64,000 nucleotides of DNA from Bacillota bacterium (GTDB lineage Bacteria > Bacillota_A > Clostridia > Christensenellales > Aristaeellaceae). The stretch spans positions 1 to 64,000 of the forward strand of contig JAEZSP010000012.1 in assembly GCA_023421735.1 (NCBI GenBank). Reading direction: 5' to 3'. Shown here piece after piece: positions 34,238 to 42,084 of the stretch; position 1 is the stretch's first letter; each line of letters starts with the position of its first letter. The translations under genes were made by a program, and so were the position numbers. The notes below the pieces were generated by a model. That model was given only the letters and a program-made list of their open reading frames with translations, had not been told where the DNA came from and did not search any database.

Positions 34238-35323
34238 ATGAACAAACACCGAAGGTTGCTCGTTTCGCTGGTCGCAGTCGTGGCCGTCCTGCTGGTCGCG
34301 GGTGTCGTCGCGATTCGGCTGGTTCCCAATCTTCTCCATCCGGCGCAGACGCCCAAAAGATTCAATGCTTCGTTTCTCGAACTATTTGATACCGTTTCCA
34401 AGATCGAGGGGTACGACGCCGATAAGGAGTCGTTCACCGCATTTGCACAGCAAGTTCACGATACGCTCCTGACGTATCATCAATTATATGACATCTATCA
34501 CGTCAAAGGCGTGGAAGCATCCATCAAATCGATCAACGATAACGCCGGCATCGGGCCCGTTCAGGTTGACCGCCGGGTCATCGATCTTTTGAATATGAGC
34601 AAGGAGCTCTACCGTCTGACAAACGGCAAGGTCAACGTCGCGTTTGGCGCGGTCCTCAGCATCTGGCACACCTACCGGGAGGCTGGTATCGACGATCCGG
34701 AGAACGCAAAACTCCCGCCCATGGACGCGCTGCGCGAAGCCGCAAAGCATACGAATATCGACGATATGATCATCGATGAAGAGGCCGGCACCGTCTATCT
34801 CCAGGATCCCGAAATGTCGCTCGATGTGGGCGCGGTCGCGAAGGGCTATGCGACCGAGCAGGAAGCCCGGCTCATCGAGGAATCCGGCAGGACGAACGTA
34901 CTTTTGTCAATTGGCGGCAATGTGCGCGCCATCGGCACAAAGCCCGACGGCTCGCTCTGGCATGTCGGCATCGAAAATCCGGAAAAGGACGCGGAACAAA
35001 AGAGCCTGTTTACAATCGATATTGCCGATCTTTCGGTCGTCACGTCCGGTGCATACAATCGGTACTATACGGTGGATGGCGTCATCTATCACCACATTAT
35101 CGATCCCGATACGCTGATGCCGGCGAATTACTTCGCATCGGTCGTCATCGTGACGAAGGACTCCGGTTTGGCGGATGGCCTGAGTACCGCACTTTACTGC
35201 ATGCCGTATGAGGATGGTTTGCGGCTGATCGAATCGCTCGATGGCACCGAGGCCTGTTGGGTCATGAAGGATGGATCGACCGAAATGACCGACGGGTTCC
35301 GCGCATTGATCCAAAAAGAATAG
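34238..35323 (+). CDS. apbE: FAD:protein FMN transferase (ApbE)
   Basis: A 361-residue enzyme that moves FMN from FAD onto a Thr of a partner protein. A membrane anchor (LLVSLVAVVAVLLVAGVVAI) is followed by FDTVSKI, LDVGAVAKGYATE, LLSIGGNVRAIG, TSGAYNRYYTVDG, HHIIDPDT and LADGLSTALY, the FAD and Mg sites of ApbE. The start is the ATG at 34238. It directly follows the putative flavin lipoprotein, so it likely modifies it outside the membrane. A bidirectional terminator closes the cluster. Confidence 0.95.
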   Translation: MNKHRRLLVSLVAVVAVLLVAGVVAIRLVPNLLHPAQTPKRFNASFLELFDTVSKIEGYDADKESFTAFAQQVHDTLLTYHQLYDIYHVKGVEASIKSINDNAGIGPVQVDRRVIDLLNMSKELYRLTNGKVNVAFGAVLSIWHTYREAGIDDPENAKLPPMDALREAAKHTNIDDMIIDEEAGTVYLQDPEMSLDVGAVAKGYATEQEARLIEESGRTNVLLSIGGNVRAIGTKPDGSLWHVGIENPEKDAEQKSLFTIDIADLSVVTSGAYNRYYTVDGVIYHHIIDPDTLMPANYFASVVIVTKDSGLADGLSTALYCMPYEDGLRLIESLDGTEACWVMKDGSTEMTDGFRALIQKE

Positions 35324-35324
35324 A

Positions 35325-35361
35325 AAAAGCCCCGTATCCGCAGAAGGATACGGGGCTTTTT
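35325..35361. terminator. Bidirectional terminator after apbE
   Basis: AAAAGCCCCGTATCC (35325-35339) pairs with GGATACGGGGCTTTT (35346-35360). It separates apbE (plus) from the minus-strand VOC gene. Confidence 0.9.
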
Positions 35362-35362
35362 G

Positions 35363-35776
35363 TTACAGGAACTTCGCCTGCGGAGAAGTGGGGTCGATCT
35401 GCATCAGTTCGATGCGGATTCCGTTCGGATCCTTCGTCCAGGATTGCCAGTTGGCGTCCGCACCCTGTTTGGGCATGACATCCATCGTGAACCCCGCATC
35501 GATGACGCGCTGCGTTGCCGCATGAATGTCATCGACCGCAAGGCATAAGTGGTTAAACCCGATCTGCCGGGGGCCCCAGGGATTTTCCTCGGTTCCGTCG
35601 TAAAAAAGTTCCACAAACTGTCCGGGACAGACGTTCAGATAGACGATCCAGGGAGAACCGTCCTTGGGATTTGGGATTTCGAATGCCTTCCGCAGTCCCA
35701 GTGCATCGAGGTAGAAATGAAGCGATTCCTGCATATCCCTTACCGTAACCGCCATGTGCGCCATTGTCATTGCCAT
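35363..35776 (-). CDS. Glyoxalase/VOC superfamily protein
   Basis: A 137-residue metal-binding VOC-fold protein. His near residue 7 (MAHMAVTVRD), Glu in GQFVELFY, His in FNHLCLAVDDI and Glu in GIRIELMQ are in the usual metal-ligand order. The family includes lactoylglutathione lyase and methylmalonyl-CoA epimerase. Four in-frame ATGs lie close together; 35776 is six bases after TAAGGAGG and is chosen. Substrate unknown. Confidence 0.85.
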   Translation of the reverse strand: MAMTMAHMAVTVRDMQESLHFYLDALGLRKAFEIPNPKDGSPWIVYLNVCPGQFVELFYDGTEENPWGPRQIGFNHLCLAVDDIHAATQRVIDAGFTMDVMPKQGADANWQSWTKDPNGIRIELMQIDPTSPQAKFL

Positions 35777-35787
35777 CGTCATCCTCC

Positions 35788-36690
35788 TTACCGAACGATC
35801 GTCGGTTTTCCGTCTTCCATGCGAAGCGCGCAACGGCTCAGCCGCCACGTGTCCCCGCCGTCGTCGCTGCCCTGATAAATCAGGTGGATCTGACCGCCGT
35901 CCACAAAGACATACGGATGTCCGGATTCGCTGGTGTTCCAACTGCCCCGGCATCCGGGCCGGAGGAACGGCTCGTCAAACACGCGCGTGAAATGCACGCC
36001 GTCTTCGCTGACGGCGCATCCGATCTGCTGCGGACAGCAATTGTATGCCCCGGCATAGATCAGGTAGATCTTCCCCTCCCACAGAAATGTGGCGGGCGCT
36101 TCAATGCACATCTGCTCCCAGGGCAATTCCGGCTTCAGGATCGTGTCGTCACAACGCTGCCGCCAGCAAGGGGCGGAATAATCGCTGTCAAGCGGCGCGC
36201 TGGCAACGCCCAGTTGCTGAATTTCGCCGGCGGGATCCCGCGTCGCCCAATAGAGCATCAGCTCGTCGCCAAACACGCAAACGTCCGCGTCGATCGCGCG
36301 GCCGATGTTCCAGTCCCCGGTGGGACAAAAGATGGGGTTTGACGGATCGCGCTGAAAGTGAATGCCGTCAGTTGACGTCGCATGGCATATGTAGTCCCTG
36401 GGGAATTGACCATAACTCTGATAAAATAGGTGCACAACCCCGTCGCGCACAAAGGCGCCCGGCGCGGCGATGCCCGTGCCCTCCGCGGGTTGTTCCGCCG
36501 TCAGTATCGTCTTCTTTTCCCAATGATCCAAATCCGGACCGACCGCGATGCCGATCGCAAAGGCCTGAATCTCCAGGCGTTCGTCGCGCACGACGGTCGA
36601 ATAGTACATGTAGTATCGATCCCCGAATTTGACGACGCAAGGATCCTTTGCAAAGGATAGACCGTTCGTTCCGACGTGTTCAAACAGCAT
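35788..36690 (-). CDS. GH43-like five-bladed beta-propeller glycosidase
   Basis: A 300-residue protein with repeated blade motifs: AKDPCVVKFGDRYYMYYS, GAFVRDGVVHLFYQ, ADVCVFGDELMLYWA, APATFLWEGKIYLIYA and HPYVFVDGGQIHLIYQ. Such D-x-x-V...Y-x-L/M-Y-Y repeats are typical of GH43, GH32 and GH130 folds. The Asp in AKDP is likely one of the catalytic acids. It lacks a signal peptide, so it acts in the cytoplasm. The start is the ATG at 36690, nine bases after GGGAG. Probably cleaves arabinose, xylose or a related sugar, in tandem with the MGH1-like gene upstream. Confidence 0.83.
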   Translation of the reverse strand: MLFEHVGTNGLSFAKDPCVVKFGDRYYMYYSTVVRDERLEIQAFAIGIAVGPDLDHWEKKTILTAEQPAEGTGIAAPGAFVRDGVVHLFYQSYGQFPRDYICHATSTDGIHFQRDPSNPIFCPTGDWNIGRAIDADVCVFGDELMLYWATRDPAGEIQQLGVASAPLDSDYSAPCWRQRCDDTILKPELPWEQMCIEAPATFLWEGKIYLIYAGAYNCCPQQIGCAVSEDGVHFTRVFDEPFLRPGCRGSWNTSESGHPYVFVDGGQIHLIYQGSDDGGDTWRLSRCALRMEDGKPTIVR

Positions 36691-36768
36691 GCATTCGTTC
36701 TCCCTCATTGTCATTTTGATTTCCGCAGCCATTATGCAGCAGCTGATGCTGAAACGCTCCCTGGCCCA

Positions 36769-38031
36769 TTAGAATGTATCGACAAACTTCCTGCCCTCAA
36801 TCCAGGCGATCATGTTCAGCACCAGGAAATTCCAGTTCTGGAAACCGTGCGTCACGATGGGCTCGCAGGTGTCGGGGTTGTAGTATTCATGCAGCGAGCC
36901 GCTTTTTTCCAGATCGCGCCCGAACAGACGGATGGTCTTTTCGGCAAGCTCTCTGGCATCCTCTTCGTATCCATACTTGAGAAGGCCTGAAAACACCATA
37001 TAATTGCTGATGCCCCAGACGGGGCCGCGCCAGTTGGAAGGATTGTTGGACGCGCGCAGATCATACTGCTTTTCGAGTTTGGACAGGGTACGGATGCCGC
37101 CTTTGCAGTTGAAGGTGCGCGGATCGCGGTAACGCTCCACCATGCGTGCCGCCTGCTCGGCGCTTGCGATGCCCGCCCAGAGAGGCAGGAAGCTGGACCA
37201 GTTGTCGATGCGCATGATGATGCAGTCGTAATTCCGCGGCGCGCCCTGATGCAGCCATTCGCCTGGATCGACCGGACGAAGGTTAAAATCGACGCTGTAG
37301 TAAGTGCCGTCGCGCTCATCCCAGCAATGCCGATTGATTGCGTCCGCCAAATCCTGCGCCTTTCCGCGCCATATGTTGGCCTTGCGCATATTGCCGGACA
37401 TTTCCATCAGATACCCGTACGCCAGCAGCTCGCGGCATAACAGGCAGTTGAGGTAGATGGAGCCGCAGCTTCCGTCCGGCCGATAAAAGACAGACGGATC
37501 GTTGTCCACGCCGACTGCGAAATCATCCTGCCAGTATGCAAGGCCTGTGGACTGATGAACGTGGCTTTCCAAATAGCGGTTCAAAAACGCTTCCAATTTG
37601 TCAAAATAGGGCTTGATCCAGTCGGTGTTGCCCCCGTCGCGCTGCACCAGAAATGCGATGTGCTGTGCCAAAACGGGCTTGTGCATATTGGTCTTGAATG
37701 CCTTCTCCTTTTCGACGTCCGTGCGCAAGGAACCGTCTTTGGTGACGCAGATCGGCACAAAACCCTCGCTTGTCGCCAGCTCCAGAAAGTTGATCGAACA
37801 ACCGCGTTCATAATCCACAAACGCGCCGCGCTTGCCGCTGTCCGCCTCCACCTGCCCCATCATGACGCTGGTCAGCCAGCAATCCCAATCCCAAAGGGAT
37901 GCGGAATAATAAGGACTGTCCGCAGAACAGGGTACGATGTAGGGAGCCTTTAAAACACCCATCGGTTCACGTGTCATGCCGCTGCTGGTCTCTGGAATGA
38001 GCTTTTTTAAGGAATCGATATACCGATCCAT
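36769..38031 (-). CDS. (alpha/alpha)6-barrel glycosidase (MGH1/GH63/GH37-like)
   Basis: A 420-residue enzyme. ASLWDWDCWLTSVMMGQ near residue 45, NWRGPVWGISNY near 337, LHEYYNPDTCEP near 390 and GFQNWNFLVLNM near 405 match the glucosidase barrel of GH63/MGH1-type and trehalase-like enzymes. There is no signal peptide. The pattern of Asp and Glu in the barrel supports an inverting glycosidase acting on a small oligosaccharide or heteroside. It sits in a minus-strand pair with the GH43-like gene and diverges from a sulfatase gene, pointing to breakdown of a sulfated or decorated glycan. Confidence 0.85.
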   Translation of the reverse strand: MDRYIDSLKKLIPETSSGMTREPMGVLKAPYIVPCSADSPYYSASLWDWDCWLTSVMMGQVEADSGKRGAFVDYERGCSINFLELATSEGFVPICVTKDGSLRTDVEKEKAFKTNMHKPVLAQHIAFLVQRDGGNTDWIKPYFDKLEAFLNRYLESHVHQSTGLAYWQDDFAVGVDNDPSVFYRPDGSCGSIYLNCLLCRELLAYGYLMEMSGNMRKANIWRGKAQDLADAINRHCWDERDGTYYSVDFNLRPVDPGEWLHQGAPRNYDCIIMRIDNWSSFLPLWAGIASAEQAARMVERYRDPRTFNCKGGIRTLSKLEKQYDLRASNNPSNWRGPVWGISNYMVFSGLLKYGYEEDARELAEKTIRLFGRDLEKSGSLHEYYNPDTCEPIVTHGFQNWNFLVLNMIAWIEGRKFVDTF

Positions 38032-38187
38032 CGCACACCTCCATATTCAGTTTGTATGGCCTCATTATAGCAACACAAATCATCACTGTCCAGCGCGCAA
38101 GTATGCCATTCGTGGGATTGTTATAGACAGATTTGCGGCGGCGACAGAAGCGCCGATTTGTGTTATAATCATGGGGAGGTGATTGTC

Positions 38188-39630
38188 ATGCCAAATGAAT
38201 CAAGGCCGAATATCCTTCTGATCATGACAGATGAAATGCGCGGCGACGCGCTGGGCGTTATGGGGCATCCGGATGTGAAGACGCCGCATCTGGATACGCT
38301 CGCCCTGCGCGGTATCCGCTATCCAAACGCATATACCGCCTGTCCAAGCTGCGTTCCCGCGCGCGCGGAGCTGCATACGGGTCTTTCACCCAGGCATAAT
38401 GGACGCGTGGGTTATCAGGATCGCGTCGATTGGAATTTTCCGCGTACAATGGCCGGGGAACTCTCAAAATGCGGGTATCAGACCCATTGCGTCGGCAAGA
38501 TGCATGTGCATCCGCTTCGCAATTCGGTCGGCTTTCAAAGCATCGACCTGCACGACGGGTATCTGCATGCCTATCGTGGCAATCAGGTGGCATACGGTGA
38601 AAATCAGCGGTACGCCGACGATTATTTTCATTGGCTGAAGACCGAGTTGGGCGCGGACGCCGATGTGACCGACACGGGCATCGACTGTAATTCCTGGGTC
38701 GCCCGGCCTTGGATCCATGAGGAAAAATATCATCCGACCAACTGGGCGACTTCCCGCGCGATCGATTTCTTCCGGCGGCGCGATCCCGGCAAGCCCTTTT
38801 TCCTGATGCTGTCTTATGTGCGCCCACACGCGCCGTACGACGCGCCGCAGTGCTATTTCGACATGTATCGGAACATGAATCTGAAACCGCCGGCACGCGG
38901 CGATTGGGATGACCGAGAGGCGCTCAACCGCAACGGACGCATCTACAATTCATCGACCGGGCCCCTGGATGCAGAGATGATCCGCGCACAGCAGATCGGA
39001 TACTATGCCTGCATCACCCATATCGACTATCAAATTGGCAGGCTGCTGACTGCGATGTATGATCACGGCGTTTTGTCGAACACGGTCGTCATGTTCACGT
39101 CCGATCATGGCGAACTGCTTTCGGATCATTGCCTTTCGCGCAAGGTGCGCGCCTATCAGGGCAGCATTCACATCCCAATGTTTGTATCAGGCCCAAGCGA
39201 TCTGATCGGCGAATCCGGCATCTGCGAAGAGGTCGTCGGCCTGCGCGACGTCATGCCCACGGCGCTTTCGTTCGCAGGGGCGTCGGCGGATGGTCTTGAC
39301 GGGAGGAGCCTTGTCGAGATGGCGCGCGGCAACTTTTCGCGCGATTATATGCACGGCGAGCATGCGACCGGCACGCTGAGCTCTCATTTTATCGTCACGA
39401 AGTATGACAAATACATTTGGTATTCCCAATCCGGCGAGGAGCGCTATTTCCGGCTTGATTCCGATCCGGACGAGACACACAACGCGATTCACGACGGAGA
39501 ACACCAACCGCGCATCGCGGAATTGCGCAATGTGCTTGTTTCGGAGCTCACCGGACGCGAGGAAGGCTATGCGGATGGCAAAAATCTGATCACAGGGCGC
39601 CAGCCCAAAACCGTCTTGGAGCATGTTTGA
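38188..39630 (+). CDS. Cys-type sulfatase
   Basis: A 480-residue arylsulfatase-family enzyme. ILLIMTDEMRGDALG gives the metal-binding Asp residues. CVPAR near residue 59 (followed by AELHTG) is the C-x-P-x-R motif, where Cys is converted to formylglycine. GKMHVH, FFLMLSYVRPHAPYD and FTSDHGELLSDH complete the site. The Cys version needs an anaerobic maturase (anSME), for which there is no gene in the window. There is no signal peptide, so it acts inside the cell on imported sulfated sugars. The ATG is seven bases after GGGGAGG. Confidence 0.92.
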   Translation: MPNESRPNILLIMTDEMRGDALGVMGHPDVKTPHLDTLALRGIRYPNAYTACPSCVPARAELHTGLSPRHNGRVGYQDRVDWNFPRTMAGELSKCGYQTHCVGKMHVHPLRNSVGFQSIDLHDGYLHAYRGNQVAYGENQRYADDYFHWLKTELGADADVTDTGIDCNSWVARPWIHEEKYHPTNWATSRAIDFFRRRDPGKPFFLMLSYVRPHAPYDAPQCYFDMYRNMNLKPPARGDWDDREALNRNGRIYNSSTGPLDAEMIRAQQIGYYACITHIDYQIGRLLTAMYDHGVLSNTVVMFTSDHGELLSDHCLSRKVRAYQGSIHIPMFVSGPSDLIGESGICEEVVGLRDVMPTALSFAGASADGLDGRSLVEMARGNFSRDYMHGEHATGTLSSHFIVTKYDKYIWYSQSGEERYFRLDSDPDETHNAIHDGEHQPRIAELRNVLVSELTGREEGYADGKNLITGRQPKTVLEHV

Positions 39631-39681
39631 TCGGCGAGGTGTCTTTCGAAAAAATACGTAATCCTACGCATCTTTTTAACC

Positions 39682-39724
39682 AAGCGGGTCGTTCAAAACA
39701 AAGTTTTGAACGACCCGCTTTTGT
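39682..39724. terminator. Terminator between the sulfatase and D-2-hydroxyacid dehydrogenase genes
   Basis: An 18-bp perfect stem (39682-39699 with 39703-39720) with a three-base loop and T-run; convergent genes on both sides. Confidence 0.88.
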
Positions 39725-39751
39725 CGGCGGTATGCCGAATCGCAACCTGCT

Positions 39752-40714
39752 TCAGTAACCTTTTTTCAGATCGACCTGCCGCTGAAGAGGTTTACCCGCA
39801 CAGTAATTCTCAAAATCCTCCAGAAATAATCGGACAATGGTATCCTTGGTGTAAGGGAGCGTCATGTTTCCCGCGATATGCGGGGTGATGAGCAGATTGG
39901 GACAATCCCACAGGGGGTCTTCCCGAGGCAGCGGTTCCTCCTCAAATACGTCGAGAGCGGCATGCAGGCGGCCGGCGCGCAGTTCCATTTCCAACGCATG
40001 CTGATCAATGGCATTGCCGCGGCCGACGTTGACGATGAATGAACCGTCCGGCAAAAGCGACAGGCGTTTCCCGTCCATCATTTGATTTGTTTCAGAAGTT
40101 CCCGGCAGCGAAAGGATCAGTAGATCGGTTTCGGGCAACGCGGCATTCAATTGATCCTGGGTCAATACGTCGTCAAACAGCCCGCGCGGATTTTTGCCGC
40201 TGCGGTTGACTCCGACGATGCAGGCGGGCATAAAGGTACGCAGACGGATAGCGGCTTCCTGGCCAATATCGCCCGTGCCCAGCATCGTGATGCGGCTACC
40301 GTGGATGGACCGCACGGCAAGGTTTCGCGCCCATTCGCGGCGCGAAACAATTTGCGCGTATTCCTGTTGGCGGCGCATAAAATCCAGCGTGACCATGATG
40401 ATATGCTCGGCAATAGTCACGCCATATGCGCCGGAAGAATTGGTCAGCACGGCATCCGCACTGGCAAATGTTCCGGGAGCGGTAAACGGATTGACGCCTG
40501 CAGACGGTACGCACAGCCACCGCAGGCGGGGTGCGTTTTGCGACAGCAGCGGGGACTGACCAAAGAGAATCTCGGCATCCGCCAGCGCAGGCAGCGCCCT
40601 GGCTTCGTCATCAAAAAAGCTTACCTCAAAACCATGTGCTGTCGCGGCGGAACGAATCTCCGCCCGGTGCTGTTCCGTCAGCTGTGCAATGGACACGATC
40701 ATTTTTCTGCTCAT
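39752..40714 (-). CDS. D-isomer-specific 2-hydroxyacid dehydrogenase
   Basis: A 320-residue NAD-dependent dehydrogenase. The Rossmann loop GTGDIG, the catalytic Arg in VGRGNAID, Glu in EEEPLPRED and His in TPHIAGNM give the Arg-Glu-His triad. GAYGVTIAEHIIM precedes the cofactor domain. Substrates could be glyoxylate, phosphoglycerate-like or hydroxypyruvate-type keto acids; not resolved. No known operon partner; degraded genes lie just upstream on the same strand. Confidence 0.9.
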   Translation of the reverse strand: MSRKMIVSIAQLTEQHRAEIRSAATAHGFEVSFFDDEARALPALADAEILFGQSPLLSQNAPRLRWLCVPSAGVNPFTAPGTFASADAVLTNSSGAYGVTIAEHIIMVTLDFMRRQQEYAQIVSRREWARNLAVRSIHGSRITMLGTGDIGQEAAIRLRTFMPACIVGVNRSGKNPRGLFDDVLTQDQLNAALPETDLLILSLPGTSETNQMMDGKRLSLLPDGSFIVNVGRGNAIDQHALEMELRAGRLHAALDVFEEEPLPREDPLWDCPNLLITPHIAGNMTLPYTKDTIVRLFLEDFENYCAGKPLQRQVDLKKGY

Positions 40715-40723
40715 TCGTATTCC

Positions 40724-40870
40724 TCAATTCAATTTAAAGTCTTTGCATTTGCGCCACAGCGTTGTTTTACTGATGCCCAACATCTCGGCAGCTTCCTTGC
40801 GATGCATGGAACATTCTGGGCAGCGGCACATCCCGAAGCAGCCGCGACACCGTTCCGTTATTTCTGATCT
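40724..40870 (-). pseudogene. Relic of a sigma-54-dependent activator (C-terminal HTH)
   Basis: On the minus strand a frame ending at 40724 reads MHRKEAAEMLGISKTTLWRK, the Fis-type helix-turn-helix of NtrC-like activators, then KCKDFKLN and a stop. Before it comes a Cys-rich piece (CRGCFGMCRCPEC). The central AAA+ domain is absent. It directly follows the rpoN relic, overlapping its stop region. Confidence 0.72.
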
Positions 40871-41330
40871 TCATGGCCTCTCCTTGTGATTCTGCCTAAA
40901 ACTGGAATCGATCTCCATCTGGCTCCGATACTTGACCACCGTGCGCCGGGACAGGGTGATCCCCTGCTTTTCAAGCGCTTCTGCAATGGCACGGTCGGAC
41001 ATTTTACAGTTTTCACAGCAGATTTCCTGAATGATCTCCTTTACGTTGGCTGTGCTTGTGCCGCCCGAAACCTCCTTCTGGAAATTGTCCGGCACATTTC
41101 CACCGCGCGGATCAGCAGGCTTGCCGAGGATTGCATCTTGTGGGCAAAAGCCATATCCTAGCCCTCCAGGGTTTCGGTCAGGCGGCGAAAATTTTCATCC
41201 TGCCGTACGGTAGAATAATAGTTGTTATGGAACTGGATGTTCAGCGCTTGATCCATGCCCATCTCCACCGAGAATTCAGGCATGATGTCGCTCGCCGTCG
41301 AGCAGTTTCTCCATTCATTATAATACCTGT
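40871..41330 (-). pseudogene. rpoN: Relic of RNA polymerase sigma-54 factor (rpoN)
   Basis: The 3' end is intact: MSDRAIAEALEKQGITLSRR continuing into TVVKYRSQMEIDSSFR is the RpoN C-terminal domain with the RpoN box (SRRTVVKYR). Upstream, in another frame, PEFSVEMGMDQALNIQFHNN and SSASLLIRAVEMCRTI resemble the RpoN core. An in-frame TAG near 41159 and a frameshift near 41095 break the gene, and the residues between core and C-terminus as well as the N-terminal activator region are lost. Hence a deleted, frameshifted sigma-54 gene. Confidence 0.75.
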
Positions 41331-41351
41331 TTCCGCTTTTTTTGCAAGGGG

Positions 41352-41837
41352 TTGAGCGTGAATATGAATAATACCAGGATCGTATACACCAGGGAAGAGA
41401 TGTGGGAAATCTTTGGATACTTCCTCGATGCCGTGCTTCCGGCCTGCGCGGAGTGTGACGTCAAAATGGCACTGCACCCCAACGACCCGCCGGTGCCTTA
41501 TTTGGAGGGAGTCGGCAGTCTGATTATCACGGCCAACGATTACCGGAAAGCATTCGACCGCGCGAAGGATCGCTCTTATCTCGGCATGAAGCTGTGCACC
41601 GGTTGCTGGTTGGAAGGCGTACTCCTGTTCAGCGACGATTTCCTTGGCAATATTGACGAGTTTGTCAGGCGCGGCAAGGTTCTCGAAGTGCATTTCCGCA
41701 ACGTATCCGCTCCGATCAACGCCGATTACTCCGGATATTTCGAGGAAACGCTTTCGCAGGATCGGTACCGCATGCTTTGTGCGGTATCGCCTGAACGCTT
41801 CGGATGCGTTCATGGGGATGCCCCATCGAGTACCTGA
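41352..41837 (+). pseudogene. uxuA: Truncated mannonate dehydratase (uxuA) relic
   Basis: The 161-residue frame contains the central UxuA region: WEIFGYFLDAVLPACAECDV, KMALHPNDPPVPYLEG (metal site), GMKLCTGCWLEG and VLEVHFRNV, then FEETLSQ. The N-terminal about 180 residues and the C-terminal Asp/His-rich end are missing. After residue 135 the sequence turns into the dispersed repeat GCATGCTTTGTGCGGTAT. UxuA dehydrates mannonate in glucuronate catabolism; this copy cannot work. A terminator hairpin at 41838-41877 follows. Confidence 0.8.
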
Positions 41838-41880
41838 AAAAATACCGCGCAAGGTGAACGCCAAGCGTGGTATTTTTGTG
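41838..41880 (+). terminator. Terminator after the uxuA relic
   Basis: AAAAATACCGCGC (41838-41850) pairs with GCGTGGTATTTTT (41865-41877, one G-T), ending in a T-run. The 41881-42084 gap otherwise holds only the mtaB promoter. Confidence 0.75.
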
Positions 41881-41984
41881 TGTCGCCTTGCGGTATGCCA
41901 AGAAGAGCGTCTATCGGGATGAATTCATCGTTGATCCGGGCCGAGATGCGCCTGTTTTTCCTATGATTACGCAAACTTTTCAGA

Positions 41985-42013
41985 TTGACAACTTCGGCCC
42001 TTTTCGGTAATAT
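41985..42013 (+). promoter_or_regulatory. Promoter of mtaB
   Basis: -35 TTGACA (41985-41990), 17-bp spacer, -10 TAATAT (42008-42013), 71 bases before the ATG. Confidence 0.78.
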
Positions 42014-42084
42014 CATATATACCTAGTATTCTAATATAGTTATATGGAATACAAGCACATGGATCCTGAAAGGGGACGACGATT

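Noticed and set aside
33056..34339. A 427-codon open frame on the minus strand
   Set aside because: Antisense to the flavin lipoprotein; its repeats only mirror the duplicated domain on the other strand.
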